From Bryum argenteum (lineage: Eukaryota > Streptophyta > Bryopsida > Bryales > Bryaceae), in contig CM073322.1 in NCBI GenBank assembly GCA_037043015.1, positions 2,925,601-2,989,600 of the forward strand: DNA of 64,000 bases. The letters run 5' to 3'. The notes under the pieces are model-generated. The model did no database searches. It saw nothing but the letters and a program-made list of their open reading frames with translations, and was not told the origin of the DNA. A program made the translations under genes and the position numbers. Shown piece by piece: positions 48,229 to 58,951 of this stretch. How positions within the stretch are numbered: position 1 is the first letter of the stretch; each line of letters starts with the position of its first letter.

Positions 48229-49730
48229 ATGGGGAGTTACAACTACGACGCATTGCACAAGCACACGCCAGGCATCAAGAGGGCGTGGATGCCAGATCCT
48301 CTTCCGACCAATCGTGCTGGATACATGAATAATGGCATGCGGGTCGTGCAAGAACCTTACGCAAACGGCCTGCGGGCTGCGCAGGACCCCTACCGGGACC
48401 CCTACCTGAATGGCATTCGAGCCGTCCACGAGCCTTATGTCAACGGATATGGCAACGCACTTCAAGACCGCATTCTGCTGGCTCAAGCAGCCCAGGCAGC
48501 CCAGGTTGCTCAGGCCGCGCAAGTTCAAGCCCAAGTTCAAGCGCAAGCGCAACTGCTGAACGGTGCCAGCCACTATGGGCTCACCAAGTACAACCTCCCC
48601 ATGGACCCGCCCCTGCCGTTGGGGCTACTTGCACCCGATCACCTCATGGACACCATGGGCGACAGGGACCGCTACGCCAGCAGCGTCTATGGCAACGGGC
48701 TGCAACCTCTTCGACGGCCTCTGTACCCCCCTGCCCGCGAGCCCAGAAGGCGAGAGCGCCGAGTGCAGGAGCCAGTAGCTCGAGAGCCGGACCCCATCAG
48801 GGAGCTAAGCACTTCGCAGTCGCCTGCTCACATTCCTGAGGCCATCGCCGAGCCGCCTCTGGCAGGCATGGTGTTCGGGTGCACCAGCGACACCTACATC
48901 GAGTGCATGCAACTGAAGCTGTTCGCATTGCCAGCAGCCAACAAAGCCGAGGTAACAGACGTCCAAACCAATTCTATCAGTGTGGGTTTCCAATCAAGTC
49001 AGGAGTAGCATGGACAGTATAACGAAACCAACACACAGCAAGGGTGCGGAATGAAAGTATGTGTAAGTTTATGCAATTGAGAACGAGAAATGTCATGAAC
49101 AGGTGCTGCGAGTGGCGCCCGGCACGAAGCTGTTCCTGTACAACTACCGCGCACGGGAGCTGTCGGGGATCTTCGAAGCAACCTCACATGGAGACATGGA
49201 CATAGAGCCAGATGCGTTCCAAGGCCTCTTCCCAGCCCAGGTCTTTCCAACACCATTCTCCTTTCCTTCCATCCCCAGACACAAACTCAACCATCAACGA
49301 TGACCCAGTGGAACTCGCACTAAAGGCAGGCACACAAATTCATGGTGTGTGTACAGGTACGAATCCGATGCGTGGAGAAATGCCCCAATCTGCCATTGAA
49401 AGCGTTCAAGGAGGCTATGAGCGAGAATTTTGAGAAGCAGAACAAGTTCAAGTATTCATTGAACGACGTCCAGGTACCCTGAAAATTTAATCCCTGCGAG
49501 GATGAGCAAGTCCTCGTTCATACTCAAATCACCCAAACAACTATCAGCTCGCAAATCCGTACAAATCAATGGGCGTTTGCATTGATGGATGTGGGCAGGT
49601 TCGTAAGCTGGTGACTCTGTTTCGGCAAGAGCTGAAATACTGGCAGAAGCAGAGGGCTCAGCAAGAGCGCAAGATTCTGGCTTCTGGATTGCAACCAGGT
49701 CTACGCCCAGGCTATCCCAGCCGCACCGAG
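47320..49730 (+). repeat. left arm of an inverted duplication (about 2.4 kb)
   Basis: The reverse complement of this arm matches about 52227-54400. Matching landmarks include a GGGTCG-rich block ending CGTAACGAACGCTTTCCTT (about 47360-47400 and 54325-54345), a GTCTCGTTGTTGGTTGTCTCTCAGCCATGGTGCCCAG block (about 47625-47675 and 54225-54265), exons 1-4 of the DCD gene and introns 1-3. Confidence 0.9.
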
Positions 49731-50763
49731 GTATACCCTCACTTCAGTTTAGAAAATGTTTCAATTTTCTTATAGGGAACGTATGTATTAAATATTTTCA
49801 AATAAGGGAATGAGCACAAAATCATTATAAAACGGGGCACAACGAATGTCCCATTGTCGTTTCAGAAACATGAAGAAGTAGCTCCATGTTAACCCTTAAA
49901 CACCCAAGTAAGCCTGATTCCAACAGAATCTTCTTTGTAGCTCTCACTGTATTCAACTTTTCACTTATATTTTGATGTCAAACTGGTCATTTTCTTACGA
50001 TGCATTCAAAAGGTGAAATTTTACAATTCAAATCACAATCTATGTGAATAATTTTGTGCTTTGAAAGGATTGTGGTACTAGGTAGTTTGGGGTTGTACAT
50101 AACCTTGTAGGAGGTTGCAAGCTCATCATAGATTGGTTCATTCGTGATGCCCAAGTTCATAAAGTGCACTACTCATGATGCTCAAGCCCAGTGATCCAAT
50201 TTTGGGCTGCTCGTTTCAGATACCATGGGCGTTTAAGAGTTAACATCAATATGTTGAGATGCTAATTTTCTTGAAATTACTTTAAATCTATTTACCAATG
50301 ATGCAAAAAATAAATAATAAATAAATAGGCTCAATTTTAATTCCCTCTATGCAAACATTCTATGATTTTCCCCTATCCGGAAACATTTAATCCATGTGAT
50401 TTCTATACAAAAATCTCTTTATCCTAATATACACAAACTATTGCAGCAAGAAACCTTGTTCATTGTTTGATAGCCGGATTAATTGTTATATTCCACAATC
50501 CTTGTTTAGCTAGGAAATTTGTGTAACCAAGAATTTTGGATTTCTTATAACTTCACATATGATTTATAATAATCATCCATTTAAGATGTTGATTCATGTT
50601 GAACAATTCCTTCCTCTTTGGGGACTGCCTTATTGATTCATTTGTTTGATGAAAATCAACATGTTTGGGAGAATATTAATCAGCATAGATTAATCCTTTG
50701 CAGGTTAATCTTGTTCGTCAACAAGGTGATCCATATGCTAGCAAGCGGATTCGTATGTATTGA
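48229..50763 (+). CDS. DCD-domain protein, gene 1 (389 aa, five exons)
   Basis: Exons 48229-48951, 49103-49240, 49357-49473, 49599-49730 and 50704-50763 join in frame, each of the first four ending on a codon boundary. I chose the ATG at 48229 because the matching gene 2 starts at the same MGSYNY. The N-terminal 200 residues are low in complexity: repeats of a YANGLRAxQDP type, an Ala/Gln stretch (LAQAAQAAQVAQ) and an Arg/Glu segment. The DCD (development and cell death) domain covers about residues 207-340. It begins GMVFGCTSDTYIECM and continues through LFLYNYRARELSGIFEATS, DAFQGLFPAQVR and the CPNLPLKAF segment, then FRQELKYWQKQ. DCD proteins such as NRP/B2 of seed plants act in stress and cell-death signalling. 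The C-terminus is KRIRMY. Intron 4 is 973 bp and holds a miniature element. Confidence 0.9.
49892..50240. mobile_element. MITE candidate in intron 4 of DCD gene 1
   Basis: The left end ACCCTTAAACACCCA and right end TGGGCGTTTAAGAGT are inverted with two mismatches, 349 bp apart, each next to TA. It belongs with the ends at 4570, 10101 and 58951. The equivalent intron of DCD gene 2 is 127 bp and lacks it. Confidence 0.65.
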
Positions 50764-52021
50764 TGCAACTAGTGAAGAAATATGATATCACTTTTGATGA
50801 GATTTGTAGTTTGTTTAATAGAAAGTCGTCAAGCTCATAGTCCTATACCACTGTTGTTAGGTCCTGTGGGCATATCATCAAGGGTAGGTCGAACTGTGGG
50901 CAAATCATCAAGGGTAGGTCGAACTGTGGGCAAATCATCAAGGGTAGGTCAAACGGACACTTTATTCACGCCAACCCTCACGGGTCTGGTGTTCTTCTTC
51001 GTCAAGTTCATTGTTTTGAGACATTTTGCAGTCCATTTTTGATAAAGTTGTGTAGGAAGGTGGTGAGAATCTCTCTTAAGTGTCAAGTTGTCCCAATGTA
51101 ATGAAGTTGACTATAAAGCATTTGAGATAGTTTATGTGGATATGCCTTTATAGTACATTGAAAGTATATTCTTCTAAAACTTTGAAAAATTAAATTGATA
51201 CATGAGTTAGTATGAACAATGTATATTGCTAAAGCTAAAATAAATTATGGTATTATGTTGTTTCTGTAATGATGATATGATACATGATACGTTGTGGGTT
51301 AGGAGATTTAGAAAAGGAAACCTCGTTCCATGTTTATGACCATTTGAGTCATTACAAACAAGTCAAAGTGATCAATTTTTCTTCTGTTGCAACGTTCATG
51401 TCCTACTATGTAGGTTGCTTTGATCACAATAAATACCATGAACATTCTGTAAATCTTGTAGTGATTGTGGTATGTACTCCTATATAAATAACATAGTAAT
51501 GCTAATCTATGAAAAAATTCAATCTACACTGAAAGTACTTGAACATCAAAGTTTGAGTGAATATATTCTTACAAGATGATTTGAATTTATTGGTACATGT
51601 AAACAAAATGTGAATACCAACTTACACTATCTTCAAGATATTCTTTAAGTTTATCTTTTACATGCCTTAACAAAATTACACAGTACTCTAAAACATCTAA
51701 TCTTACTTCTCACTTTCAAAAAAAGAAGATTCAAATATAGAAACTCCCACAATCCTTGGTGATCATAATTAAGTAGTCAAAGAATTGGTAAAGCTAAATT
51801 TCAAAATAGATCTCAATATACTATGTTACCTCATCATCATCTTCGCCAAATATATAAAATGAGTGATGCTATCATATTTAAATTCCATAGAGCCTAGAAT
51901 AATCACCTAACTTGTACGGCAAATATACTAAGCACCTCTCATCTCCTAATGCTCTCACTGCATACCCAAGATACCGAATGCATAGCATTTGAATCCATGC
52001 TAACTACCCAAAGAGAAGCTT
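50764..52021. other. spacer at the centre of the inverted duplication
   Basis: AT-rich, without a supported gene. It lies between the stop codons of the two converging DCD genes, so both 3' untranslated regions end in it. It includes the 30-bp tandem repeat at 50864-50953. A following stretch (GGACACTTTATTCACGCCAACCC, about 50955-50977) resembles the SINE 3' end. Confidence 0.6.
50864..50953. repeat. three 30-bp tandem units
   Basis: The unit CTGTGGGCAAATCATCAAGG, followed by GTAGGTCGAA, occurs at 50864-50893, 50894-50923 and 50924-50953 with only one or two base differences. It lies within 200 bases of the geometric centre of the inverted duplication. Confidence 0.85.
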
Positions 52022-53818
52022 TCAATACATCCGGATCCGCTTGTTAGCTTGAATGAATGATGTAATTGGATCACTTTGAAGTTGACGTTCAACGTTGACC
52101 TGGAGTGAACAAGAATCACCAATTTTGGTAAAATTTGAGATTTTTGTAAAGTGGGTTTCAAATCAGAAGTCAGAATTTTTTGTAGGCGAAGAAGTTCAAC
52201 AATAATTTCGATCACCAGCAGCTTACCTCGGTGCGGCTGGGATAGCCTGGGCGTAGACCTGGTTGCAGTCCAGAAGCCAAAATCTTGCGCTCTTGCTGAG
52301 CCCTCTGCTTCTGCCAGTATTTCAACTCTTGCCGAAACAGAGTCACCAGCTTGCGAACCTGCTCACATCCATCAAGCATATTCCCTTTCTTTGTGTGTGC
52401 ATGTTCTTGCTTACTATTGTTTTGAGGATGAACAAGTTTGGCTCACGTTGGCAGGAGTTTTAGTTTCGTGGTACCTGAACGTCGTTCAAGGAATATTTGA
52501 ACTTGTTCTTTTTCTCAAAGTTCTCACTCATGGCTTCCTTGAACGCCTTCAGCGGCAGATTGGGGCATTTCTCCACGCATCGGATCCGTACCTGCACACC
52601 AGGCAGTTGTGTGCCTGCATTTAGTACTCCACTGGGCCATCATTAATCAACGGAGGTTCAATTATCTTTTGGATGCTTAACGCTTGTGGAGTTTGTGTCT
52701 GGGGATCGAAGGAAAGGAGAATCGTGTTGGAAAGACCTGGGCTGGGAAGAGGCCTTGAAACGCATCTGGATCTATGTCCATGTCTCCATGTGAGGTTGCT
52801 TCGAAGATCCCCGACAGCTCCCGTGCGCGGTAGTTGTATAGGAACAGCTTCGTGCCGGGCGCCACTCGCAGCACCTGCGAACACCATTCTCGTTCTCAAT
52901 TGCATAAACTTACACATACTTTCCTTCCACAGCCTTGCTGTTTGTTGGTTTCGTTATACTGTCCATGCTACTCCTGACCTGATTGGGGAACCCACTCAGG
53001 TGGCCAGAGGGGATAGGATTGGTTGGGATGTCTGTTACCTCGGCTTTGTTGGCTGCTGGCAATGCGAACAGCTTCAGTTGCATGCACTCGATGTAGGTGT
53101 CGCTGGTGCATCCAAACACCATGCCTGCCAGAGGCGGCTCGGCGATGGACTCAGGAATGTGAGCAGGCGACTGCGACGTGCTTAGCTCCCTGATGGGGTC
53201 CGGCTCTCGAGCTACTGGCTCCTGCACTCGGCGCTCTCGCCTTCTGGGCTCGCGGGCAGGGGGGTACAGAGGCCGTCGAAGAGGTTGCAGCCCGTTGCCA
53301 TAGACGCTGCTGGCGTAGCGGTCCCTGTCGACCATGGTATCCATGAGGTGATCGGGTGCAAGCAGTCCCAACGGCAGGGGCGGGTCCATGGGGAGGTTGT
53401 ACTTGGTGAGCCCATAGTGGCTGGCACCGTTCAGCAGTTGCGCTTGCGCTTGAACTTGGGCTTGAACTTGCGCGGCCTGAGCAACCTGGGCTGCCTGGGC
53501 TGCTTGAGCCAGCAGAAATCGGTCCTGCAGTGCGTTGCCATATCCGTTTGCGAATGGCTCTTGAACAGCCCGCATGCTCGCATTCAGGTATGGGTCCTGT
53601 ACTGCCCGCAGGCTGTTGGCGTAAGGGTCCTGCACAGCCCGCAGGCCGTTGGCGTAAGGGTCCTGCACAGCCCGCAGGCCGTTTGCGTACGGCTCCTGCA
53701 CGACCCGCATGCCATTATTCATGTATCCGCCACGATTGGTCGGAAGGGGATCGGGCATCCACGCTCTCTTGATGCCAGGCGTGTGCTTGTGTAATGCCTC
53801 GTAGTTGTAACTCCCCAT
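52022..53818 (-). CDS. DCD-domain protein, gene 2 (414 aa, five exons)
   Basis: Exons 53039-53818, 52737-52874, 52475-52591, 52227-52358 and 52022-52099 join in frame (1245 nt). Exons 2, 3 and 4 have exactly the lengths of those in gene 1 (138, 117, 132 nt) and nearly identical sequence. Exon 1 is 57 nt longer because it has more copies of the YANGLRAVQDP repeat. The DCD domain runs from GMVFGCTSDTYIECM through LFLYNYRARELSGIF to FRQELKYWQKQ and shows no damage. The last exon is 26 codons against 20 in gene 1 and has diverged, yet both end KRIRMY, so the terminus is probably functional. Role as for gene 1: stress or cell-death associated by family. An upstream in-frame Met at 53872 is present here but not matched in gene 1, so I start at 53818. 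Confidence 0.9.
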
Positions 53819-54400
53819 GCTCACGATCTGGAGGTTGACTGTTGCTAATCCCCCTTCGGACGTAGGATGCAATATGCTTTCCAGAATCTATCGCTTGCTC
53901 GCTCCAATGTGAACGGCTGCGTTACGAATAATGTAGAGTCTCTTCCAGACGAGAAGCGGGCGCTTTCAGGCAGCCCTGTGTCAGTTTGATCTAAAGACCG
54001 TATTCGCAACAATCACCGTATTTGCAGCACAGGCGTCATTGAAAGCTTCCTGAGTGTTTCACAGAACTGTCTCCCGGAATGTAGTGGTCTGACGCTACTT
54101 CCAGGCGAAGGAGGACACTAAAATTAAAATTCGAAGATTTGGGTCGGACTCCTGCTATCGAGGATCATCGAAGCGCAGTAAAATTGCATGAGGGAGTCTT
54201 TGGACGAGCGTAACGACGAACTGGGCACCATGGCTGAGAGACAACCAACAACGAGACGGTAACAATAACCGACCCTTTGTGAAGGAATGGCGGTTGAGGT
54301 GCAAAACGAGCCGCTGTAGGCAGAAGGAAAGCGTTCGTTACGAGACCCGACGAGACCCGGATGACACCCGGGCCAGGGCATGGGCGATGCGTAAGCTGGG
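52227..54400 (-). repeat. right arm of the inverted duplication
   Basis: It mirrors the left arm (about 47320-49730) from the end of exon 4 through about 580 bases upstream of the start codon. Introns 1-3 are recognisably the same as in the left arm. Homology fades at about 54400, where an AT-rich unique region begins. Confidence 0.9.
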
Positions 54401-55729
54401 AGCTAGGTTTACTGAGAAGAGAATTGTACCATACGGGAATAAAGAGATCAACCTTAAAATCAATAACATATATTTTTGTCCTTTTATTTTTCACGTCAAT
54501 ATAAATCAAGCATTTTCTCCACAAATGGAAATCTTTATTCGTTAATCCAAAGTATAATAAAAATAGTTTCAAATTAAACATAATATTGACATGTTTCCCC
54601 AAAATTGTCAATATTTTTTCAATTTGGTCCCAAGGTAATGAATACTCGGTCACTCCAATTGAAACTCTTTGAAATACTGCTAGGATAACTAGAGCAACCC
54701 AAGCTAATTTGGGTGGAATTGAAGACTAAGGTACCGATAACCTGTCCAAATTTCAGATTGGAGAATCCTTAGCACAATAAACAAACAATTGTAATGGCAA
54801 AGTACAAGAGAGAGTGTCTCCCATGTACGAGAATTTTTTGATATATATAGAATTATTTAAAATTAGATGAGTCGAAGCACAGTGGTGTAGAGAGAATCGT
54901 TCACCCTAAATTCACCTAAAATCTAGCTCACAAGTAAATTGGGATTCATGATTGAAACAAAGAATCTTCTTCTTCACTTGGTTGATTGGTCTACTAGTCC
55001 ACTTTTATGTTGTGCGTGTTTTGAACAAGTTACCTTAGAGGAAACAAAACCACAATACAAAAGGAGGAAACGAAACCGATTCTCTTTAACATTTAAGAAG
55101 TCAAATAAAAAGGTCAAAAGATTCACAAGGTTCACAAATTGTTCGCATTTCTTTACCCATGTTACAAAAAGTGATGTCATAAACATACTCATGAATTCCA
55201 TGTATGTACTTGAGTATTAGACTTTTGGGAAGTGGTTGACAACGATTTAACATGAAGGTTTGAGATGCTTTACACTTTGGGTATCCGCTTGCTTAACTAA
55301 GTGAAGTTTATTTTGTGATTGTGATTTAAATTTGAAAGTGCTATTTGAGATGTAAAATTGAATGATGTTCAGATTTATTTTTAGGTTAGATATTTGTACT
55401 ATGTCTACTCATAAAGCAACTTCTATAGTGCTAATGAGTAACAATATTAATTCTCTACATTTCTTTTTTTCATTGGTAATTCCTCACCAACTTCAACAAT
55501 TACACATTGCAAAGAAAGATGGAAGTCCATAAGTATGTCATCTCTTTCATAGTATCCAGCTAGGAAAATATCATGAATGTTTTCCAAATTATGAAACTTC
55601 AGTGGTAATTTACTAGTGGAATTCAAGGATTTAGGGGTTTGTGAACTAGCCATGTTTCTTGTTTGGTGTTTATAGAAAATGAACAACATACCCAAATGTT
55701 GTAAATTGCACCTCATAGCCAATAGAAGT
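54401..55729. other. AT-rich region without a supported gene
   Basis: No recognisable coding frame, RNA gene or repeat with clear ends. The open frames at 54939-55220 and 55447-55734 are short and composed mainly of residues typical of AT-rich noncoding DNA. Confidence 0.55.
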
Positions 55730-56122
55730 AGCAATTAGTCAGGCACCACAAGCCTTGGCTTGGTGGTTAGGGCTTAGGCCCCCAATGAGGAGGTCGTGGG
55801 TTCTATTCCCCATGCCGGCTTGGTGCTCACCACAATAGTCCACCCAACTATTGTGGGGGGTCTTTGGACCTTGTTGTATGGGTACCTCAAAGCCCTTTGG
55901 GGGGATACTATGTCAAGTATCTTCAAGGCACTAGTAACTAGGCTAGAAACTAGCGTAGTTATAGTGTCCACCCTCGAGAGGGGGAAGTAGTATTGTTCCA
56001 ATTTCCCCTTGTCCGGTGGCCATCGGGATATTAGCATTACGAACGGACACTTCATTCACGCCGGCCCCTTAGAAAGGGACCAGAGTTTCTATCTATCTTT
56101 CTATCTATCTAGCAATTAGTCA
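55730..56122 (+). mobile_element. tRNA-derived SINE, copy 1, with 12-bp target duplication
   Basis: The body 55742-56110 (369 bp) starts GGCACCACAAGCC. Polymerase III promoter boxes are visible: an A-box-like TGGCTTGGTGG at 55756-55766 and a B box GGTTCTATTCC at 55799-55809. The 3' end is a run of TCTATCTATCT-type repeats. The 12 bases AGCAATTAGTCA occur at 55730-55741 and again at 56111-56122, a perfect target-site duplication of the length made by LINE-type retrotransposition. Confidence 0.88.
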
Positions 56123-56471
56123 CATATGATTATTTTCTCAAAACGAATATAGCTTAAGTATTGTAAGACTTTAAAGTTTCCAACTGACCCAAAATGGTCG
56201 TTTGGGTTGTTAAGAATTAAATTCTCCGTTCCAAAGTTGCATTGAAAAAAAACGTGTGTTATTTTCCTTCTTATTTTTTCCCTTCATATTAGTACTCTAT
56301 CATATCTCAAAGTTTCAACTTTTCACATCATTTTGTATACTATACTATAATCCAACCATTGACTTGCTCATTTGAAGAAGAGTTGAAGCTTTCTACCTCC
56401 ATGGGCCTCTTAGAGTTTAGAGAACTAAGAGTTGGGCATGAAAAATTCACATTTGACGTTCTAAACATATA

Positions 56472-58069
56472 CAGTGACCTTCAAAACTGTCCCAATGTTT
56501 GTACATGTTACATTCAAAAAATAATGTAGGTAAGAGAAACTCATGGAATGGAATGTAGTAAATTTATTGAAATAGTACATACAATGTACTAATTGATTAC
56601 AAAAATTCCAACAAAATTGAAGCGCTCAATGAGAAAGGAAAAAAACCTAAAGCTACTCTGTACATTGGTACACTTTTGAACGTCCAACATGGAAATTCCT
56701 CACCACTTTGTCCATTTTCCTCTGGATTTTAATACAGCTGCTATTCGTCTGGGCATTGATTCTATAAGTCTCTTGCAATCATCAACAAAGTGATAGAAGG
56801 GAAGGTTTCTTCCACACGAGACCATAATTCAAGTATCCCTTTTGGTGGTGTGTCATATCGATTCAATCTCCTTTTCAAAATTGCCCATAGATTTTCTATA
56901 GGATTCAAATCGAGACCGAAGCGAGGCCAAGATAAGACACCAAAAGGTTGCCTAGAAAACCATTGTTTCATACTATTATTATTGGTATGTATAGGTGCAT
57001 TATCCTGTTGAAATATGACTCGATGGATCTAAATTATATTTTTGAATTGTACCATGGAGATGCTCCTCCAAGATTTTTGATAACCATGCCGATTGAGGCG
57101 ACCTTCAATTCTACACATCATGCCAGTCCATGTATACACATACATCCCCATATCATCACGAACCACCACCATGCTTAATGATCGGAATAACGGTCCGCTC
57201 CGAAAGTTCCCCGTGGATCACGAACCCAACACCAAACTCTCCCATCCCAAGAAAATCATTAATTTTAGTCTCATCCGAGAATATCACGTGACTCCAGTCA
57301 TCAATAGTATAGTCTTTGATACTTTACGGCAAATTCTAAGCGAGCCCTAATATTCTTTGCGTGACAAATGTGGTTTCTTTTCTTTCACATGCGATTGGAA
57401 ACCCGCTCTACAAAGTCCACGGCGTCAAGAACTTCACCGACTTGTACTCCAAAACTTCTTGCACATGTTTAGTAGCTTCTCTTGCGGTAGACACCTTCCC
57501 TCTTGTTATACTAGTTACACAAGACCGCTCCATTGCACTTGTCAACTTGCGTGGTCTACCTCCAACTAAAAGCTTTGCATCCGGAAAAATGCTTCTTACG
57601 AGCCTCTGTACACTTGATTTACCAACATGCAAAGAATTTGCTATCTCTCTCACACTACAACCTTTTTGAAGCAAAGAGAGTATACCTTGTTGCTTCCCCC
57701 AGGACAATGGTCTCACCATTTTCACTTGTGAAGCTAAACACGAAAGAAAACAAATATATGACGCAAGAAGAACAAATACACACAACAGAACACAAACCAA
57801 GCAATTCACAATGCATGTACACTTCACTTGCTATGCATACAAGATTCACTCATATGTACTTTCAAAACTGTCCCAATGAAGAGAAAATATCTAGAGCTTC
57901 AATTCATGCACATACATGTAGAGACAAGTGGTAAGCCTTGCTCCTTGATTACCTTACTAATGATAGTATGTAACTAAATTGATGCCATGTCAGTCTAGCA
58001 TGCAATCACTATGTGGTGACTCACCAAACTTTCAAATTATAAACATTGGGACACTTTTGAAGGTCACTG
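56472..58069 (-). mobile_element. Tc1/mariner-type DNA transposon, 1598 bp
   Basis: The ends CAGTGACCTTCAAAA (left) and TTTTGAAGGTCACTG (right) are inverted repeats that continue to ATTGGGACA with one mismatch. Each is flanked by TA (56470-56471 and 58070-58071), the Tc1/mariner target site. The interior on the minus strand codes a decayed transposase. The right TA sits one base before the head of SINE copy 2. Confidence 0.88.
56700..57719 (-). pseudogene. Tc1/mariner transposase, frameshifted relic
   Basis: From the N-terminus: MVRPLSWGKQQ begins a helix-turn-helix (CSVREIANSLHVGKSSVQRL) followed by GGRPRKLT. A second frame holds SHVIFSDETKIN, with the first catalytic Asp. A third holds FQQDNAPIHTNNN, with the second catalytic Asp, and then WPRFGLDLNPIENLW with the catalytic Glu. 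By my count 35 residues separate the second Asp and the Glu, one more than in typical Tc1 (DD34E). The reading frame changes at least twice and has internal stops (for example at about 57408), so this copy is inactive. The family acts by cut-and-paste into TA. Confidence 0.85.
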
Positions 58070-58072
58070 TAA

Positions 58073-58370
58073 GGCACCACAAGCCTTGGCTTGGTGGTTA
58101 GGGCTTAGGCCCCCAATGACGAGGTCATGGGTTCTATTCCCCATGCCGGCGTGGTGCTCACCGCTATAGTCCACCCAACTATTGTGGGAGGTCCTTGGAC
58201 CTTGTTGTATGAATGCCTCAAAGTCCTTTGGGGGATACTATGTCAAGTATCTTCAAGGTACTTGTAACTAGGTTAGAAACTAGCGGTGGCCATCGTGATA
58301 TTAGCATTACGAACGGACACTTCATTCACGCCAACCCCTTAGAAAGGACCGGAGTTTCTATATATCTATT
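58073..58370 (+). mobile_element. tRNA-derived SINE, copy 2, internally deleted
   Basis: It matches copy 1 from GGCACCACAAGCC, including the A box (58087-58097) and B box (58130-58140), and ends in a degenerate TATATCTATTAATATC tail near 58370. About 60 bases present in copy 1 after GAAACTAGCG are missing here. No clean target duplication is visible, partly because the Tc1/mariner element occupies its 5' flank. Confidence 0.8.
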
Positions 58371-58412
58371 AATATCTTTAATCTTTTTAACGTATTCATA
58401 GTCGACATTCTA

Positions 58413-58951
58413 ACCCCTACCATGTGGTGAATGTAGAAAAACAACATTTTGGATGAAAGACAACAACTTTCAAGAGCCATAACTTCTTCATCTGTGGGAC
58501 ATTTAGGGCTACCGTACTATTAGGAGAACACCTATAAGTCCACATTCAAATTTTATAACAAATTGTAGAAGATTCTAAAAATGATAATTCCTTCCACTAC
58601 TCCACCCATTTACAAAAATTTCTCTCATTATCAAATTCACTATAAATTTAAAAGAAAGAACAAACACTTGCACAAAAACGTGTGAACTTCTTTGCGAGGA
58701 GAGCATAAAATTCTTTACACTCTTGTATTCATAAGATGCACTTGTCACTCTCGATTTTTGTGGTGGACTCTTTTGCAGAAGAATCACAATCCTTTTAAAA
58801 CACATGGTATGAAAAAGTAGTCTCACACCAAAAATCCAGTAATTCCTTGAAGAATGTCCAAATAAGAACACTTGCCCAACATTGAACGCCCAGCTCCTCT
58901 GAAAATACACTGAAAAGCAAGTCCGAGGGGCATGCTTGGGCGTTTAAGGGT
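58413..58951. mobile_element. weak MITE candidate with TA-flanked ACCC ends
   Basis: The left end ACCCCTACCATG follows TA; the right end TGGGCGTTTAAGGGT precedes TA. The right end matches the family well (compare 50226-50240), but the left end matches only over the first few bases, so the pairing is uncertain. Confidence 0.35.

Noticed and set aside
52151..53794. Plus-strand frames of up to 170 aa opposite DCD gene 2
   Set aside because: The mirror-image copy shows that the coding strand is minus here; these are antisense shadows.
55742..55830. A functional tRNA gene in the SINE head
   Set aside because: The A and B boxes are present but I could not fold a cloverleaf with paired acceptor stem; the target duplication and second copy show it is a SINE.
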